Shown piece by piece: positions 51,141-61,500 of a stretch of DNA of 61,500 nt. The position numbers were made by a program, and so were the translations under genes. Origin of the DNA: Mesostigma viride. Taxonomy: Eukaryota > Streptophyta > Mesostigmatophyceae > Mesostigmatales > Mesostigmataceae. How positions within the stretch are numbered: the first letter of the stretch is position 1; every line of letters starts with the position of its first letter. The stretch covers positions 7,744,955-7,806,454 of the forward strand of contig RPFO01000104.1 in NCBI GenBank assembly GCA_009746045.1, read 5' to 3'. The notes under the pieces were generated by a model. The model saw nothing but the letters and a program-made list of their open reading frames with translations, made no database searches and had not been told where the DNA came from.

Positions 51141-52825
51141 AGACGCTTGTTGAGCTTCGCTCATTTAATTTATATATGACGCGTGGACGGGCTCAAAGGG
51201 GACCGACCTGCCGTAGGTAGCGTAAGACTAGCGCTTGTCACGAGGGTACTGCATGCACCAGGCGGCCCTTTTTGTAACGAGGCTGAGTGTGGTTCCGGAG
51301 TGCAGGCCTAGGAAGCTTCTAACGTACATCACTAGACCTTGTACCTGCGCCAGCCGCCAGGCGTGGCGCAACTGTAATGGGCAGTTGCAGTACACGTTGC
51401 GGAACCTGCGCCAGCCGGCAGGCCTGCGTGGCGCAATGTGAATGATAGTCAGTACTTAGAGTGGTGCATGTTCAGTTCAGTTCAGTTGTTTCCCACGCCG
51501 GGTCAGTACTTAGAGTGGATAGTCAGTACGTACTTAGAGTGGTGTAGGGGATGTACGGAGGCCTCTTTTCAGTATCGCAACTTTATCCCAGCATTTGCTG
51601 GCAAGGTCGGATGGCCGGTATGGCGGCTGCCCCGAATGTAAGACGATGCTATCGGCCTCTCCAGGCGTGGAGAGGCCTCGAATAAATTTCTTTATGTTCG
51701 CCACCAACCGTTACAGGCCACGTACGGGAATGGTTGGTGGTGTGGGGGTTCTACGATTTGAGTAAAAGGCCGGTGTGATTTCCGGCGCTGGGCCCACTGA
51801 CGATTCCCCTCTTGACCCCTGGGTGCGGCAAGCAGCTTCCTGACACTGGGAGAGCTGCGTTTTAAGTCGGACAACGTCAGGCAAGGAGCCATACAGGCCA
51901 GGGCCAGCGGCTACGGTGCCGGAAAGAATCACAGGTGGAGGCGAATCTGCCTTAAACGTGGAGATGGCTAGCGCGGGGTGCCAGGGTAGCCCATAACTGC
52001 CAGGACTGAGCCTGACAGCAGACCCGATCTTTCGGCCTGTGGCCCCAGACGGGAGTTTTGGGGAGGATGCGGGGCTGGAGCAAATCTTGGTGGGAGGAGC
52101 GCGCTCTTCATCATTGCCCAGTTTTTCAGCAAAGAATGGTCGCCTGGCGGGGCTGAAAGTCTGGCTGTTTTGTCACCTTTGTTTTTATCCTATATGATGC
52201 ATTATAGGAAAGGCAATAAGGAGTTCGGTTCATCAAGGCGGGCCTATCTATGCCATAAGATTTTCCTACCAAAGCACAACCCCTGGTTGGGGCTTTGGCT
52301 AAGCAGTTTAATAAAATAAGTGGGTTTATTTAATGCCAACGCCTCGGTAGGGTAGAGGGCCTATCGCCACAATGGCTTCAATGCCGGGAAATCCCAGCCC
52401 GTCAGGGGTGGGGCTGGTGATGGAGTCCTGGGCTTGTGAGAGACGGTCCCGGGGCGTAAGGCCTAATGAGCAGCCGCTGGAAACCGCCCCCCTAACGGGG
52501 GGAACGCCGACATGGGTGCCGCCCTGCGTCCGCCGGGAAACCGTAGTGGCCACACGGGGGCGGCAGTACAGCCGCCGCAGCGTGCAGGAGGCCGGGGGCC
52601 ATGGGCGGAAAGAAACTCGGCACCACTTGAGGCTGGCGACAGCCTTGGTGGCCGGCCAGGTAGGAGGTGTGGGGCCAGTGGGGGCAACATGCACTTGTGT
52701 TCGAGTATGCTGGGCCCCCAGCATGGTGCTTAACAATAACCAACTTGATAATGATGTGCACTGAGTTTTGAAGCGGTGTGGTATAGGCTGTCCATATAAA
52801 GCCCAGCACACAAAAATGTAAAATA
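51141..52825. mobile_element. Dispersed repeat family, longest copy (ends R1 and R2)
   Basis: The left part (R1, about 51141-51570) recurs at 54372-54717 and 58976-59318. The right part (R2, about 52690-52825) recurs at 54756-54888. R1 carries two hairpins with arms TGCGCCA/TGGCGCA (51346-51370 and 51407-51435). R2 begins near GTGTTCGAGTATGCTGGGCC and ends in AAAAATGTAAAATA. The R1-R2 order is shared with the shorter copy at 54372-54888, so this is probably a longer member of the same element. No intact coding sequence was recognised in the 1.1-kb interior. Confidence 0.65.
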
Positions 52826-53014
52826 ACGGTATTTGTTGACTGCTTAGCTCATTTTACTGATATATTCATTGAGAATGATAATAGATTGCGGAGGTGAGAT
52901 GGGCATGCAACATAAGGAAAAACCCGAAAAGAAGAAGAACCCTGAAGAAATTAATAGTAATCTGACACGGACATCCAAGGATCACGCCAGCTGCACAAGG
53001 TACAACTAACTACA

Positions 53015-53893
53015 TCACAAAACTACGAAACGCAGCAACATCGCTGCCGGCCCACCATGCAGGCCTGGGAGGGATCTAGACCGCATGGCCGGTCGCGACA
53101 AAGTCGGCCCGGGTGCGGCGGAATAACACATCAGCCACGGGGAGAGACGGAGAGTGAGGGCGACTCGTGACCTACTGAGGCGCTGCATATGCCGCCAATA
53201 CGAGGACCACGTGCGGGCAGACCACGGGGCGGTCTGACCCTCGAGGTCGAGGCGGTCTTCACGGCGCTGGCAGCACTCGTGGACTGAAAACTCCGCTGTC
53301 TTGGGGCCCATGGCCCCGAACTCCTCAAGGACAAAGGGGATGACCCGGTGGGGCCCCACATTGATTGCCGTAGGAGGCAAACTCACTGTTGTCGCGCTCA
53401 GCCACAGCGGTAGCAGCGCGGCGGCATCCACAGCCGCCCGGAGGATGTGGCGACCAGAGAGCGGCCGAGCCACGGAGACATCGATGAGCAGGTGGCAACC
53501 CTGCCCGTCGTATACTATAGTCAAGCACGGACTGCACGGTAATGTCGGGGCGGTGGTTGGGTGAGTAGAGGGCGGCCCCATCCGCGTCTTCGCAATGGAT
53601 GGTGGAGTGGCGACAGACCGACCGAACCATGCATCATTGGCACACACCACCCGGAGGATAGCGGTATGGAGATAGAGGAACCAGTTCTGCCGGTTCTGCT
53701 GGCCACCCATGCACGCGATGTAGTGCGTCCCAGTAGTATCAAGAGCAAGCCCGCAGCTGCCGCAGGACGCACCTGCCGTGATGAGAGGTTGCGGGGCAAA
53801 CATCAGGTGGCGGAGAGTGATGGCGTACTGAAGGGCCGGAACCAGCGTGAACAAAGGGCTCATGCAGAGGGCGCGCAGGAATGCGGACCCCAC
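53015..53893 (-). pseudogene. LINE-type retrotransposon fragment, C-terminal region of the reverse transcriptase polyprotein
   Basis: An open stretch of 292 codons resembles the region downstream of the reverse transcriptase domain in plant and algal non-LTR elements. It has ALQYAITLRHLMFAP, then a zinc-knuckle-like CGSCGLALDTTGTHYIAC (C-x2-C-x9-H-x3-C), then LLIDVSVARPLS and VIPFVLEEFGAMGPKTAEF. The catalytic YxDD region and endonuclease are absent, so the fragment is 5'-truncated or internally deleted. A degenerate open stretch on the same strand at 54307-54060 could belong to the same element, but I cannot show it. Family assignment rests on recalled motif patterns. Confidence 0.6.
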
Positions 53894-54371
53894 GCTCCCC
53901 TCAAGGGAAACGGAGCCTCCTTAGTGAAGCCTCTTCAGTGAAGCCAAGCCTTCTCCTGATCGTTCAAGCTCGCATGCAGACCCATCCAGTCGGCACAGTG
54001 TAGTATACCCGCGTAGGTCTTTTGTTAGTTTTTCATGAACGCACGGCAGGCAGGGAAGACACTAGGACTGACGACAGTGGACACTGCCGGGCGTGCCCCG
54101 GGCCGGTATACGGGCGACGGCATGGTCCGCATGGACGGCCTGATCGAGTGGGGCGGACGAGGTCGCAAGCCTCAGCTGGATCCCGAGGTAAGAATCCTGC
54201 ACAGCCTGCACAACAAAGGGGAAGGGGGATGGGGTGACCAAGTCGGGAATGGCGCTGACGGCGCGGCTGGGGACCAACCGGCAGATCTCCGCCCAGGCCT
54301 GAGCTGAACAGAGCCATGCAAGGAAGGCGGCGGGGGCGAGGCGGGCGGCGCGGGTGTCCGGGTGAGCCGTG
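53894..54371. other. Spacer between LINE fragment and repeat copy
   Basis: No gene recognised. Short open frames on both strands near 54035-54307 lack recognisable domains and probably belong to degenerate transposon sequence. Confidence 0.35.
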
Positions 54372-54888
54372 TTTTATACATGACGCATGGACGCGGGGCT
54401 CAAAGGGGACCAACCTGCTGTAGGTAGCGTAAGAGTACTACTTAGCGCTTGTCACAAGGGTACTGCACGTACCCGGGGCGGCCCTTTTTGTACCGAGGCT
54501 GAGTGTGGTTCCGGAGTGCAGGCCTAGGAAGCTTCTAACGTACGTCACTAGACCTTGTACCTGCACCAGCCGCCCAGGCGTGGCGCAACTGTGATGGGCA
54601 GTCAGTACACCTAGAAACCTGCGCCAGCCTGGCAGGCCTGCGTGGCGCAATGTGAATGATACTTCAGTACTTAGAGTGGTGTAGGGGACGTAGTAGGGAG
54701 GCCTCTTTTCAGCTTTCACCCACCCACCCACACTGCTATTAAGAGGGGCCGACACCTTGTGTTCGAGTATGCTGGGCCCCCAGCATATGGTGCTACAATA
54801 ACCAAGTTGATAATGATGTGCACTGACTTTGAAGGTGTGGTATAGGCCTGTCCATATAAAGCCTAGCACACAAAAATGTAAAATAAAT
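54372..54888. mobile_element. Dispersed repeat, short copy with internal deletion (R1 joined to R2)
   Basis: R1 (54372-54717) is followed after about 40 bp by R2 (54756-54888). Relative to the 51141-52825 copy it lacks about 1.1 kb of interior. One hairpin arm is mutated (TGCACCA near 54562); the second is intact (54620-54649). Confidence 0.65.
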
Positions 54889-55350
54889 GTTCTCTCTTGG
54901 TGGGAAGGAACTCCAATGGACCAAAAACAAGAAATGTTAACGTAAATTCCGTGATTTCAGTCATGCACATCTTTCATCTGAGTCGATAAGGCAACTCGAT
55001 CCTCTATCTAATAGTCCTCACACGACGTTCACCGGACCGCCAATGACGTGCGTCCAGCCTAAGCCAGGATCATAGATAGTTGTCTCCCTTAAAATATTTA
55101 CTAGCATGCATGCATCATGCATGGCAGCCATGCAAGGAGCTAGTCAGTATATATTAAGCGACGTGTGTCAACTAACTTGCCGGTTAAGACCTGGCAGTGG
55201 CAGAGCACATAATTTCACATGCCACCCTTATGCTTGCGAAGATTTCTCTGTTTGTGTAAACTTTAGAGTGTACTTTTTTCTGTAGTGAGATTAGCATTAT
55301 AGTACATGCAGTACTCCGTGGCATGCCTTCGCGCATGATCGACACGCAGG
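54889..55350. other. A/T-rich spacer with a TIR-like relic
   Basis: Nothing coding seen. 55047-55098 holds GTGCGTCCAG and ATAGTTGTCTCCCTTAA, which match the terminal repeat found at 56826, probably a solo end of the same element family. Confidence 0.4.
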
Positions 55351-56137
55351 TACAGCCATTCCCGCGTACGTTCAGTTACTATTCAGGTTACGTTCCCGCG
55401 AGGGTTAAGTTACGACGCCGAAGTGTGGGCGGCGACCGTTAAGCCTGGGTGCCATCGTAACTCATAACGCAGCACTGAGCCAAACCGTAGGCTTCAGGCT
55501 ACTTTTGGCTGCCGAGGCGGCGGTTTTGGGCCAAGTCCGGACGTCCGGACTCCGGGATAGCCGAATAGGGGACCCGCTACATGCTAATAACTAAGTAAGA
55601 CGACTCTATCTAACTATGACAAGTTTGTGACGTTAAAGTTTGTTTAGGTAGCAGTGAAGAGGCCATGCTAAATGCTCCTTAGTGGTAATTAAGCGGCCCG
55701 TTGGCAGGGGAGCTCGGCAGGGAACAGGGGACCTGGATTCCCAGAACACAGTCACAGAACATAGCTGGAGCCAGGCTATGGCAGGATGAACTGCTCAGCC
55801 GGATCTGAACTGAGGTGAACTAGCAAAGTCGCAGGTGCGCATCCTTGCTATCAGCAATTCAGCGTATCTGACACCTAAGCAACCCGCAGAGCCCAGCCTC
55901 GCCGCATCAAGAAATGGTACGAAATCCCTTACTTTGAGCGCCCTTGATGCTGCAGCTGAATCGATCGGGCTTGACGAGAGCTGTCGAATGCCGTATAGAA
56001 GTCTGTCAGAGTAGGAGGGGGTGGGCTGCTAGCCTAACTCTACCGTTAAGTTACGTTCCCGCGTTAAGTCATGCAGTTACGACGCCCAGAATTCGGCGGC
56101 GATCGTAACTCAGTTAACGCGGGAATGTCAGACTGTA
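55351..56137. mobile_element. Non-autonomous DNA-transposon-like element with inverted termini and TA duplication
   Basis: The left end (CAGCCATTCCCGCG, from 55353) and the reverse complement of the right end (CAGTCTGACATTCCCGCG, ending at 56135) match apart from a 4-5 bp gap, and both continue to a GTTAC motif. TA dinucleotides flank both sides (55351-55352, 56136-56137), as for Tc1/mariner-type insertion. Subterminal copies of GTTACGTTCCCGCG and GTTACGACGCC fold back near each end. No transposase is present in the 783-bp interior. Confidence 0.55.
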
Positions 56138-56234
56138 CTCACTTAAATTACTTGCGAAGATGCGCAAATTGTTTGGATGGATCGATGGATGGATGGATGG
56201 GTTACATGCAGTCTAGCTGTGCTCATGTTTTAGT

Positions 56235-56273
56235 GGCACCGGCCCCGCCGAGGATCCCCGGCGGCGGGGTGCC
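56235..56273. repeat. GC-rich foldback
   Basis: GGCACCGGCCCCGCCG pairs with CGGCGGGGTGCC across a short loop, with a small bulge. Related GGGGCGGGGCCGG sequence follows to about 56355. It may be a short MITE or a structured RNA; nothing distinguishes these. Confidence 0.45.
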
Positions 56274-56825
56274 GGCCCCGGCAGCCTGCCTGAGGCCGGG
56301 AAAATTGTCGGGGCGGGGCCGGCGCGTCGGCACTGCCCTATAAGTGCCGGGGCGGGGAAACTGTGCTTATTCATTGGTCGCCAGTCCTTAGACGTGATAA
56401 GCCATTACTTCGGCGCTCAACAGAAGTCCTGTTCAGTGAGTTCACTGCACCTTCCTGTAAGACTGATGAACTAGCGTCGGTAACCTCTGAAGGCTGACCT
56501 ATATGTTACACAATTGAGTTGAGGACGCAGGGCTTTGGGGATTTTCTGTATCCTCCGCGCCCGCATGATAGACAAGGAGAAATGGGCTGCCGTCTGCGAT
56601 CATATAACTGATAAGCACCTTCCTATAAGGGGCATGCTCCTGTTTCAGTCTCCGGCCCCATGGACCCCGCGGCCCATTGCTAGAATGCAGGGTACAAGTC
56701 CGCAGGTGGAGGTTATTGCCCCTGAAGATAGCCGAGTACACTGACCACCTCGGCTGCCATTACAGTACGGAGGAGAGCTCAGATGAGGATTATACCGGGC
56801 CCCTCTAGTAGTCGGACTGATATCG

Positions 56826-57420
56826 TGCGTCCAGGAATAGTTGTCTCACTTAAGTTTAATTAATATCAGGTTGGGGCGTTTGAGAGAGAACTCCTTGGCC
56901 GCATGGGCCTCATTGGTGAGATGAAGCTGGAGGCCCTCCGCCTTCCCCGCGGGGTAAGGTGGGGGCGCCTCCGCTGCTGCTCATCTTTGAGAACCCGGCG
57001 GACAAGATTTCGTTCCTCAGACGCCGCAAGCGGCTCGAGAGGACTCGCTACACCTTGGACGACGACTTATAGTGACCCAGTGGCGTAGCAGCCCAACGGC
57101 GACGGAAGCTATCGGGCCGACCTACCTCCAGCTCCGGCAGACCGCGGCGGGGAACGGAAGCCAGTGTACTGGAAAGGGGCGGCCATCTACGTCAGCCACG
57201 AGCCCTGGCAAGCGAGTCACCCCCGCGCTGCCCCAGCACCCTCATGCAGCCACCCCACAGCATAGGGGACTTAGGCACTGAGTATTGTAGAATAGTGAGG
57301 CCTAGCCAACGTGGCCTTGTACATGTACACCTATTGTGGGCCCCATACCAGCTGATGAATTAGCATTATTTAGCCATGTACATGTGTGCCTATGAAGTGA
57401 GACAACTATGCCTGGACGCA
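56826..57420 (+). pseudogene. Decayed ORF1/gag-like fragment between inverted repeats
   Basis: Coding-like segments in shifted frames read AFERELLGRM (about 56878), EMKLEALRLPRG, then PPLLLIFENPADKISFLRRR (about 56965) and RYTLDDDL followed by a stop, then KPVYWKGAAIYV-like sequence. This is the order of an L1-type ORF1 protein: end of coiled coil, RNA-binding fold, C-terminal domain. The block is bounded by TGCGTCCAGGAATAGTTGTC (56828) and its inverted copy (GACAACTATGCCTGGACGCA, 57401-57420), so it may ride in another element. A homologous copy follows at 57580-58650. Confidence 0.5.
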
Positions 57421-57579
57421 TGGCGATATATCCAACGCCGTGGAAGGACTAGGGTAGTTGTTTGAGAGGAAAGACGCGAAGGCCGCGGGAGCCGCGTGGC
57501 TATCCCTAGGAAGACCTGCATGGAGGGAGACAGAGGGTAACAAGAATTAAGGTTGATATTGTTATAACACACACACATA

Positions 57580-58650
57580 CACACGCCATCCTCAACTCCC
57601 TTCTCCAGCGCTCTGACGGCGAGATCTGGGCTCCATCCATCTCCGCCTCCACCCTCCGTTCCATCCTCACGGAAGCCTTTCAGCAGCACGTGACCCCCCT
57701 TGCTGCTGACGTCGCAGCAATGGGTGGCACGCTGCCGGGCTGCTGAACTTCCTCACATTTCCACCGCCGCCGCCTCCACCTCCACTGCCATTTCCGCCTC
57801 CACTGCCGACATCAAAGCCCAGCTCCTCGACCTCGACCAACGCCTTCAAGCCACCGCCAACGCCCTTGAGAGCTTGCATGACACCGCCGGCCTCACCGCC
57901 CAGGCGGTGAAGGACATCGCCGCCTAGCCGGCGCCTGCTGGCCCGGCCGGCGATGCTCCCTCCACCTGGGCGGACTTGCTTAAGCAACACACCACCTCCA
58001 CCACCTCCACCATCTCGGCACAACTCAAGCAACAAGCCCTCGACCTTCGCGAGGAAGCCGACATCGCCCGGCGCAGCCACAATGTCATCGTCAAGCACTT
58101 CGACCAGCAGGCAGGTGAGACCTCCACGAGCCTTCTTGAGGCATTTAAGCGCGCCATTCTTGCCCCCATGTTACTCACTGGTGAGCTGGACATGTCGGCT
58201 GTCCGCCTCCCCCGCGCGCGGGGGAAGGCTGGCCCGGCACCCGTGCTCCTCACCTTTAAGTACATGGCGCGGACAAGCTGGCGTTCCTTAAATGCCGCAA
58301 GAAGCTCTCGGAGACTCGCTTCACGCTGGACGACGACTTGACCCTGGCCCAGCAACAGCGGCGACGCGAGCTATAGCCGACCTACCTTCAGCTCCGGCAG
58401 AGCGCAAGGGGGAAGCCGGTATACTGGAGGGGGGCGGTCATCCACGTTGACCACAAGCCCTGGCAGCCCCCTCCTGCCACCTCAGACTAGGAATACATAT
58501 ACCAGTAGTGCAGATTAGTAAGGCTTAGCCTAGCATGTGGCCCACGCGCATGTGCGCCCACAATGGCCCCCATGGATGATGCCTTCAACATTTAGCCATG
58601 CTTTGTCTATAATGGGACCCCCATGGATGTTGCATTAAGAATTTAGCCAT
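57580..58650 (+). pseudogene. Second, longer decayed ORF1/gag-like copy
   Basis: An Ala/Thr/Ser-rich helical N-terminal part (STSTAISASTADIKAQLLDL, LLKQHTTSTTSTISAQLKQQ) is followed by NVIVKHFDQQAGETSTSLLE, GPAPVLLTFKYM, then after a one-base frameshift near 58268 KLAFLKCRKKLSETRFTLDD, a stop, and KPVYWRGAVIHVDHKPW. At least two in-frame stops (near 57927 and 58375) and two frame breaks make it inactive. The 3' flank (GGCTTAGCC and ATTTAGCCATG motifs) matches that of the preceding copy. Identity as an L1-type ORF1 is inferred from layout and the YWRG-type C-terminal block. Confidence 0.5.
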
Positions 58651-58912
58651 GCTATGCCATGCAGAGAGATGCTCTCTGTCGAGAAGCCATGCCCTAGCTC
58701 CTGTATCGCCATGATGATCTTCCCCCACATGACATACTCCCCCTTAGCTGGGCATAGTGTGAAGATCATGAGGGTGCCGGTGCCCTTGAGGCACCTAGAG
58801 CAAGTGCTGCTTACATTCCACTCTTGCAGGAAGTAGCCTAGAATGTATTAAAAGCCATATGCCCCTTCTCAGGGATATGTGCTACATTGACTCCCAACGG
58901 AGTGATGTTGAC

Positions 58913-58954
58913 AATTAATTAATTAATTAATTAATTAATTAATTAATTAATTAA
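58913..58954. repeat. (TTAA)n microsatellite
   Basis: About ten uninterrupted copies of the same tetranucleotide as at 2201-2222. Confidence 0.95.
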
Positions 58955-58975
58955 TACACATGCACAAACTGACCC

Positions 58976-59318
58976 ATTTGCTGAGCTTCGCTCATTTTAT
59001 ATATGACGCGTGGACGGGCTCAAAGGGGACCGACCTGCCGTAGGTAGCGTAAGACTAGCGCTTGTCACGAGGGTACTGCACCGGCCGGCCCTTTTTGTGC
59101 CTAGGCTGAGTGTGGTTCCGGAGTGCAGGCCTAGGTAGCTTCTAACGTACGTCACTAGACCTTGTTACCTGCGCCAGCCGCCAGGCGTGGCGCAACTGTG
59201 ATTGGCAGTCAGTACACCTTGTACCTGCGCCAGCCGGCAGGCCTGCGTGGCGCAATGTGAATGATAGTCAGTACTTAGAGTGGTGTAGGGGACGTAGGGA
59301 GGCCTCTTTTCAGCTTTC
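58976..59318. mobile_element. Dispersed repeat R1, third copy
   Basis: Matches 51141-51570, beginning near CTGAGCTTCGCTCATTT and ending at GGAGGCCTCTTTTCAG. Both hairpins (59170-59194 and 59226-59254) have intact TGCGCCA/TGGCGCA arms. No R2 follows. Confidence 0.65.
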
Positions 59319-60374
59319 TGACAGAAAAGTCCGATCTTCCAGGGGCCCTTGGGTCCCCTCAGCTGTATGGTGCGAGGCATCCGGGGAACTGACGTCCCCG
59401 GCCCCCGCTTCTGCATGCGATTTGTTGCCGGGCGGCGGGGAGGGCAGCCCGGCTGTGCAAAATGTCTACTGAAGTTAAGCACTGGTTACATGTTGGCGTG
59501 CGTTTTCCCCAAAATCCTTCAACCCTGTTTTCATTTGTCATAACATAATGAGTCAGGAGTTTTGCGCCAAGATCCACCGTCCAAATAGTAGATGCCGATG
59601 GAATCTCTCGAATCGTGTCCCCTCTTCACGCCTCTCCAAATAAACTGGCTTCGCGAATTCTTCGAAATGTGCTCCAGATTATGCATGCAGCCAGCTTGAG
59701 CTCGATAGCATGTGGCAGCTTCAGCGCCCTTACTCAAGTTCGCCGTTCTCCCTCCAGTATGCAGATCTTCCTACAAAACAGCCACGCGGCTTCCGCAATG
59801 GTCGTGCCTTTCTTCTTAGATAGCTGCTACAAAAACCCAAGGTGACCCGGCCAGGGAACCTGGTGTCACCCTCGCGGAGCGTAGTGCTCTAATCGATATC
59901 CTCATGATCACACGATATTGGATCAACCACCATGCCTCGAGGAATAATTGTCTCAATACAGTTGAGCTCGCTAGCACGGCTGAACCATGTCGGAACGTCG
60001 TACGTGCAACCAGCGTTTGCGAAATGTACGTGCGCATGGCGACAACATGTACTACAAAATTGGGCCAGGATCAAGCGGCGGGCCAGGGAGCCCGATCTAT
60101 GATCTGTACTGTCATGCAACAAACTCTGGAACTAAGCCCCTAGCTCCAGGCTACCCCAGGCCAGATATACACATTCAGTCCTTCCTTCATCAATCCAAAA
60201 TTTTGTGATATGATGTGAACTTGCGACATCAACTCAACGCGAGTGTGGTAATTAATCAACAAGGTGGCGTTGACGCAAAGTCCATTTCCCGACCCAGCCC
60301 CCCCAACTAGTAAAAACCAATGAAATTAAAATATTAAGTACAACCTGCAGCACCTGAATGCGCATATCTGATGG
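59319..60374. other. Intergenic, no gene seen
   Basis: No coding sequence recognised on either strand. Near 59918-59950 there is a decayed match to the inverted repeat at 56826 (CGATATTGG, CGAGGAATAATTGTCTCA), probably another relic end. Confidence 0.35.
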
Positions 60375-60421
60375 TTGTCTCATTGATATCATCCATGGCG
60401 TAGGCAATATCAAGGAGACAA
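60375..60421. repeat. Hairpin with 15-bp arms
   Basis: TTGTCTCATTGATAT (60375-60389) and ATATCAAGGAGACAA (60407-60421) are inverted copies with one mismatch around a 17-nt loop. The left arm recurs at about 51071. Probably a foldback relic of a repeat family. Confidence 0.6.
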
Positions 60422-61023
60422 TATGCTTCAGCTTGCATACATGAACTGCATGACAAGGCTATAATGGGGTTATTGAGCACCTGGGCATACATACAGTTAC
60501 TGCTCTAGGTACCCGCACCTGCCCATCCGCATTCTAGAAAGAGCTAGCCATGGAAGTTATTTGTTGATGCAAGGTATGACCAAACACGCAGATTAGCAAC
60601 CGCACCGCAAATGCCATCACTTGGCGTGCCATGCGTTTGTCATCAAGCACTTGGCTGAAACCATGAGGTTCTCCTGGCACATGTGCACAGGCAGGCACCA
60701 GATGGGTGCGCAGACTGTATTTCCTCCCCAGTGCCAAGGTTATCACCCACTGCACTAAAGAAGAGCCACTTTCATAGTAACAGTTCCAGCTGTAATAATT
60801 GAAGCAGCTTGTCTTGGACTACATCTAGGTGGGGGACAGCAGGACAACGACACACCAGGAGACAGCAGGACATGCTAGAACGTCGTATACAAGAATGGGG
60901 TAAAATCCCCACCTTTCCCCCACGGCGGCAAGGGGAATGAAATGCAAGAGAAACCAAGATGAAAACCAACGGCAAGGCCAAGGGCCATGGGGTGCAGCCA
61001 ACGGGTGCTCATGGCCACGTACT
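60422..61023. other. Intergenic or 3' flank, no gene seen
   Basis: No coding sequence or array recognised. Confidence 0.35.
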
Positions 61024-61028
61024 TTACA
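61024..61028 (-). promoter_or_regulatory. Putative poly(A) signal (TGTAA, minus strand)
   Basis: TTACA on the plus strand, about 65 nt downstream of the stop of the minus-strand gene at the window end. Confidence 0.4.
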
Positions 61029-61091
61029 ACCAGAAACGGCATCCACGGCGCGGCGCTCAGCCCTTGGGGTAGTGGGGGAGCGGGGGCTTGC

Positions 61092-61378
61092 TCAAGAGAC
61101 CCGCGACGGACTGCAGGGGGCCAGGGGGTGTCTCCTCAACCGGCACCAACTTGCTGGGTCTTGAGCCACCCAGCCCCCCCCCCAAGGTGTATCATCAAAC
61201 CCGGCCATATCCTCGTCGAGGTCGGCGTCGCGCGCTTCTTTGGCCTCCTTGGGCGGCGCCGCGGCCATGCGCACCTGGCGCACCTCCTTGGTGATGAGGC
61301 GCGGCGTGTTGACCGCGCGGTTGAGGTCGGCAAACGTGTCAGCCAGGCTCTTCTTCATGATTCCCAGTGCGTACGTGG
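61092..61378 (-). CDS. 3' terminal exon of an unrecognised protein-coding gene
   Basis: The minus strand shows a plausible acceptor (GGCCAG|CC at 61379) followed by an open frame reading ALGIMKKSLADTFADLNRAV, then TPRLITKEVRQVRM, an Ala/Lys/Glu-rich charged stretch, and DLDEDMAGFDDTPW. G/C-rich third positions support coding. After DTPW a run of nine G makes the end uncertain: one frame stops at 61092, another ends WLKTQQVGAG at about 61136. The charged, probably helical C-terminus is not diagnostic and I do not recognise the family. Upstream exons lie beyond the window; 61379-61500 looks like intron, with G-runs at its far end. Confidence 0.5.
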
Positions 61379-61500
61379 CTGGCCACGGAGAGAGTGAAGG
61401 TTGTGCGTGGGTGGATGAATGTCAGTATGTGGGGGCGCGGGGGGGCACAAGGGGAGCAAAGGCGGTAGGGGGAGAGCGGGGAGAGGGGGGGGGGGGGGCA

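Noticed and set aside
54035-54307. Possible small plus-strand gene with a GTAAG donor near 54188
   Set aside because: No recognisable domain, lies between transposon pieces, and the opposite strand is equally open.
60987-61397. Plus-strand 136-codon frame at the window end
   Set aside because: The minus strand has a better acceptor, a G/C-biased third position and a downstream TGTAA; the plus frame looks like its shadow.

Overview
This is nuclear DNA from a eukaryote, most likely a green alga. The evidence is spliced genes with GT-AG introns and strongly G/C-rich third codon positions, TGTAA-type poly(A) signals, long low-complexity protein tails, very large tandem repeats and decayed LINE-type retrotransposon pieces. 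The exact lineage cannot be fixed from the sequence alone.

Four genes can be supported. (1) 8-1693, plus: a complete four-exon 14-3-3 protein (256 aa). (2) 10635-2682, minus: a type II membrane protein whose luminal part resembles the Golgi carbohydrate sulfotransferase family, with degenerate PAPS-binding motifs and a low-complexity tail of well over 1,500 residues. Its frame is broken near 4.6-4.8 kb. (3) 11239-49457, plus: VAC14, the HEAT-repeat scaffold of the PIKfyve/Fab1-FIG4 lipid kinase complex. I resolve 18 exons (about 744 codons) spread over 38.2 kb, so only about 6% of the gene is coding. (4) 61378-61092, minus: the 3' end of an unrecognised gene. Genes 2 and 3 are divergent and share a 603-bp upstream region.

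The outstanding feature is the VAC14 intron landscape. Most of its longer introns are filled with tandem arrays that differ from intron to intron: (GA)n, (CCCA)n, and 31-, 39-, 29-, 57-, 29-, 38- and 18-bp minisatellites, plus (TGCAC)n and (CAC)n. The largest is a 16.2-kb array of about 559 copies of a 29-bp unit in intron 11, open in all six reading frames. In addition, many introns begin with decayed tandem copies of the preceding exon's 3' end plus its GT donor ('donor echoes'). The clearest is intron 13, with ten echoes at about 35-bp spacing. Some introns end with copies of the next exon's start ('acceptor echoes'), such as a 103-bp duplication before exon 11. This suggests that introns here grow by tandem duplication across splice junctions. 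One conserved VAC14 segment, expected between 40227 and 41788, was not found.

From about 50 kb to 61 kb the window is a transposon graveyard. It holds three copies of a hairpin-bearing dispersed repeat, a TA-flanked inverted-repeat element, two decayed ORF1/gag-like copies, and the C-terminal piece of a LINE polyprotein. No tRNA, rRNA, CRISPR or viral gene was seen.
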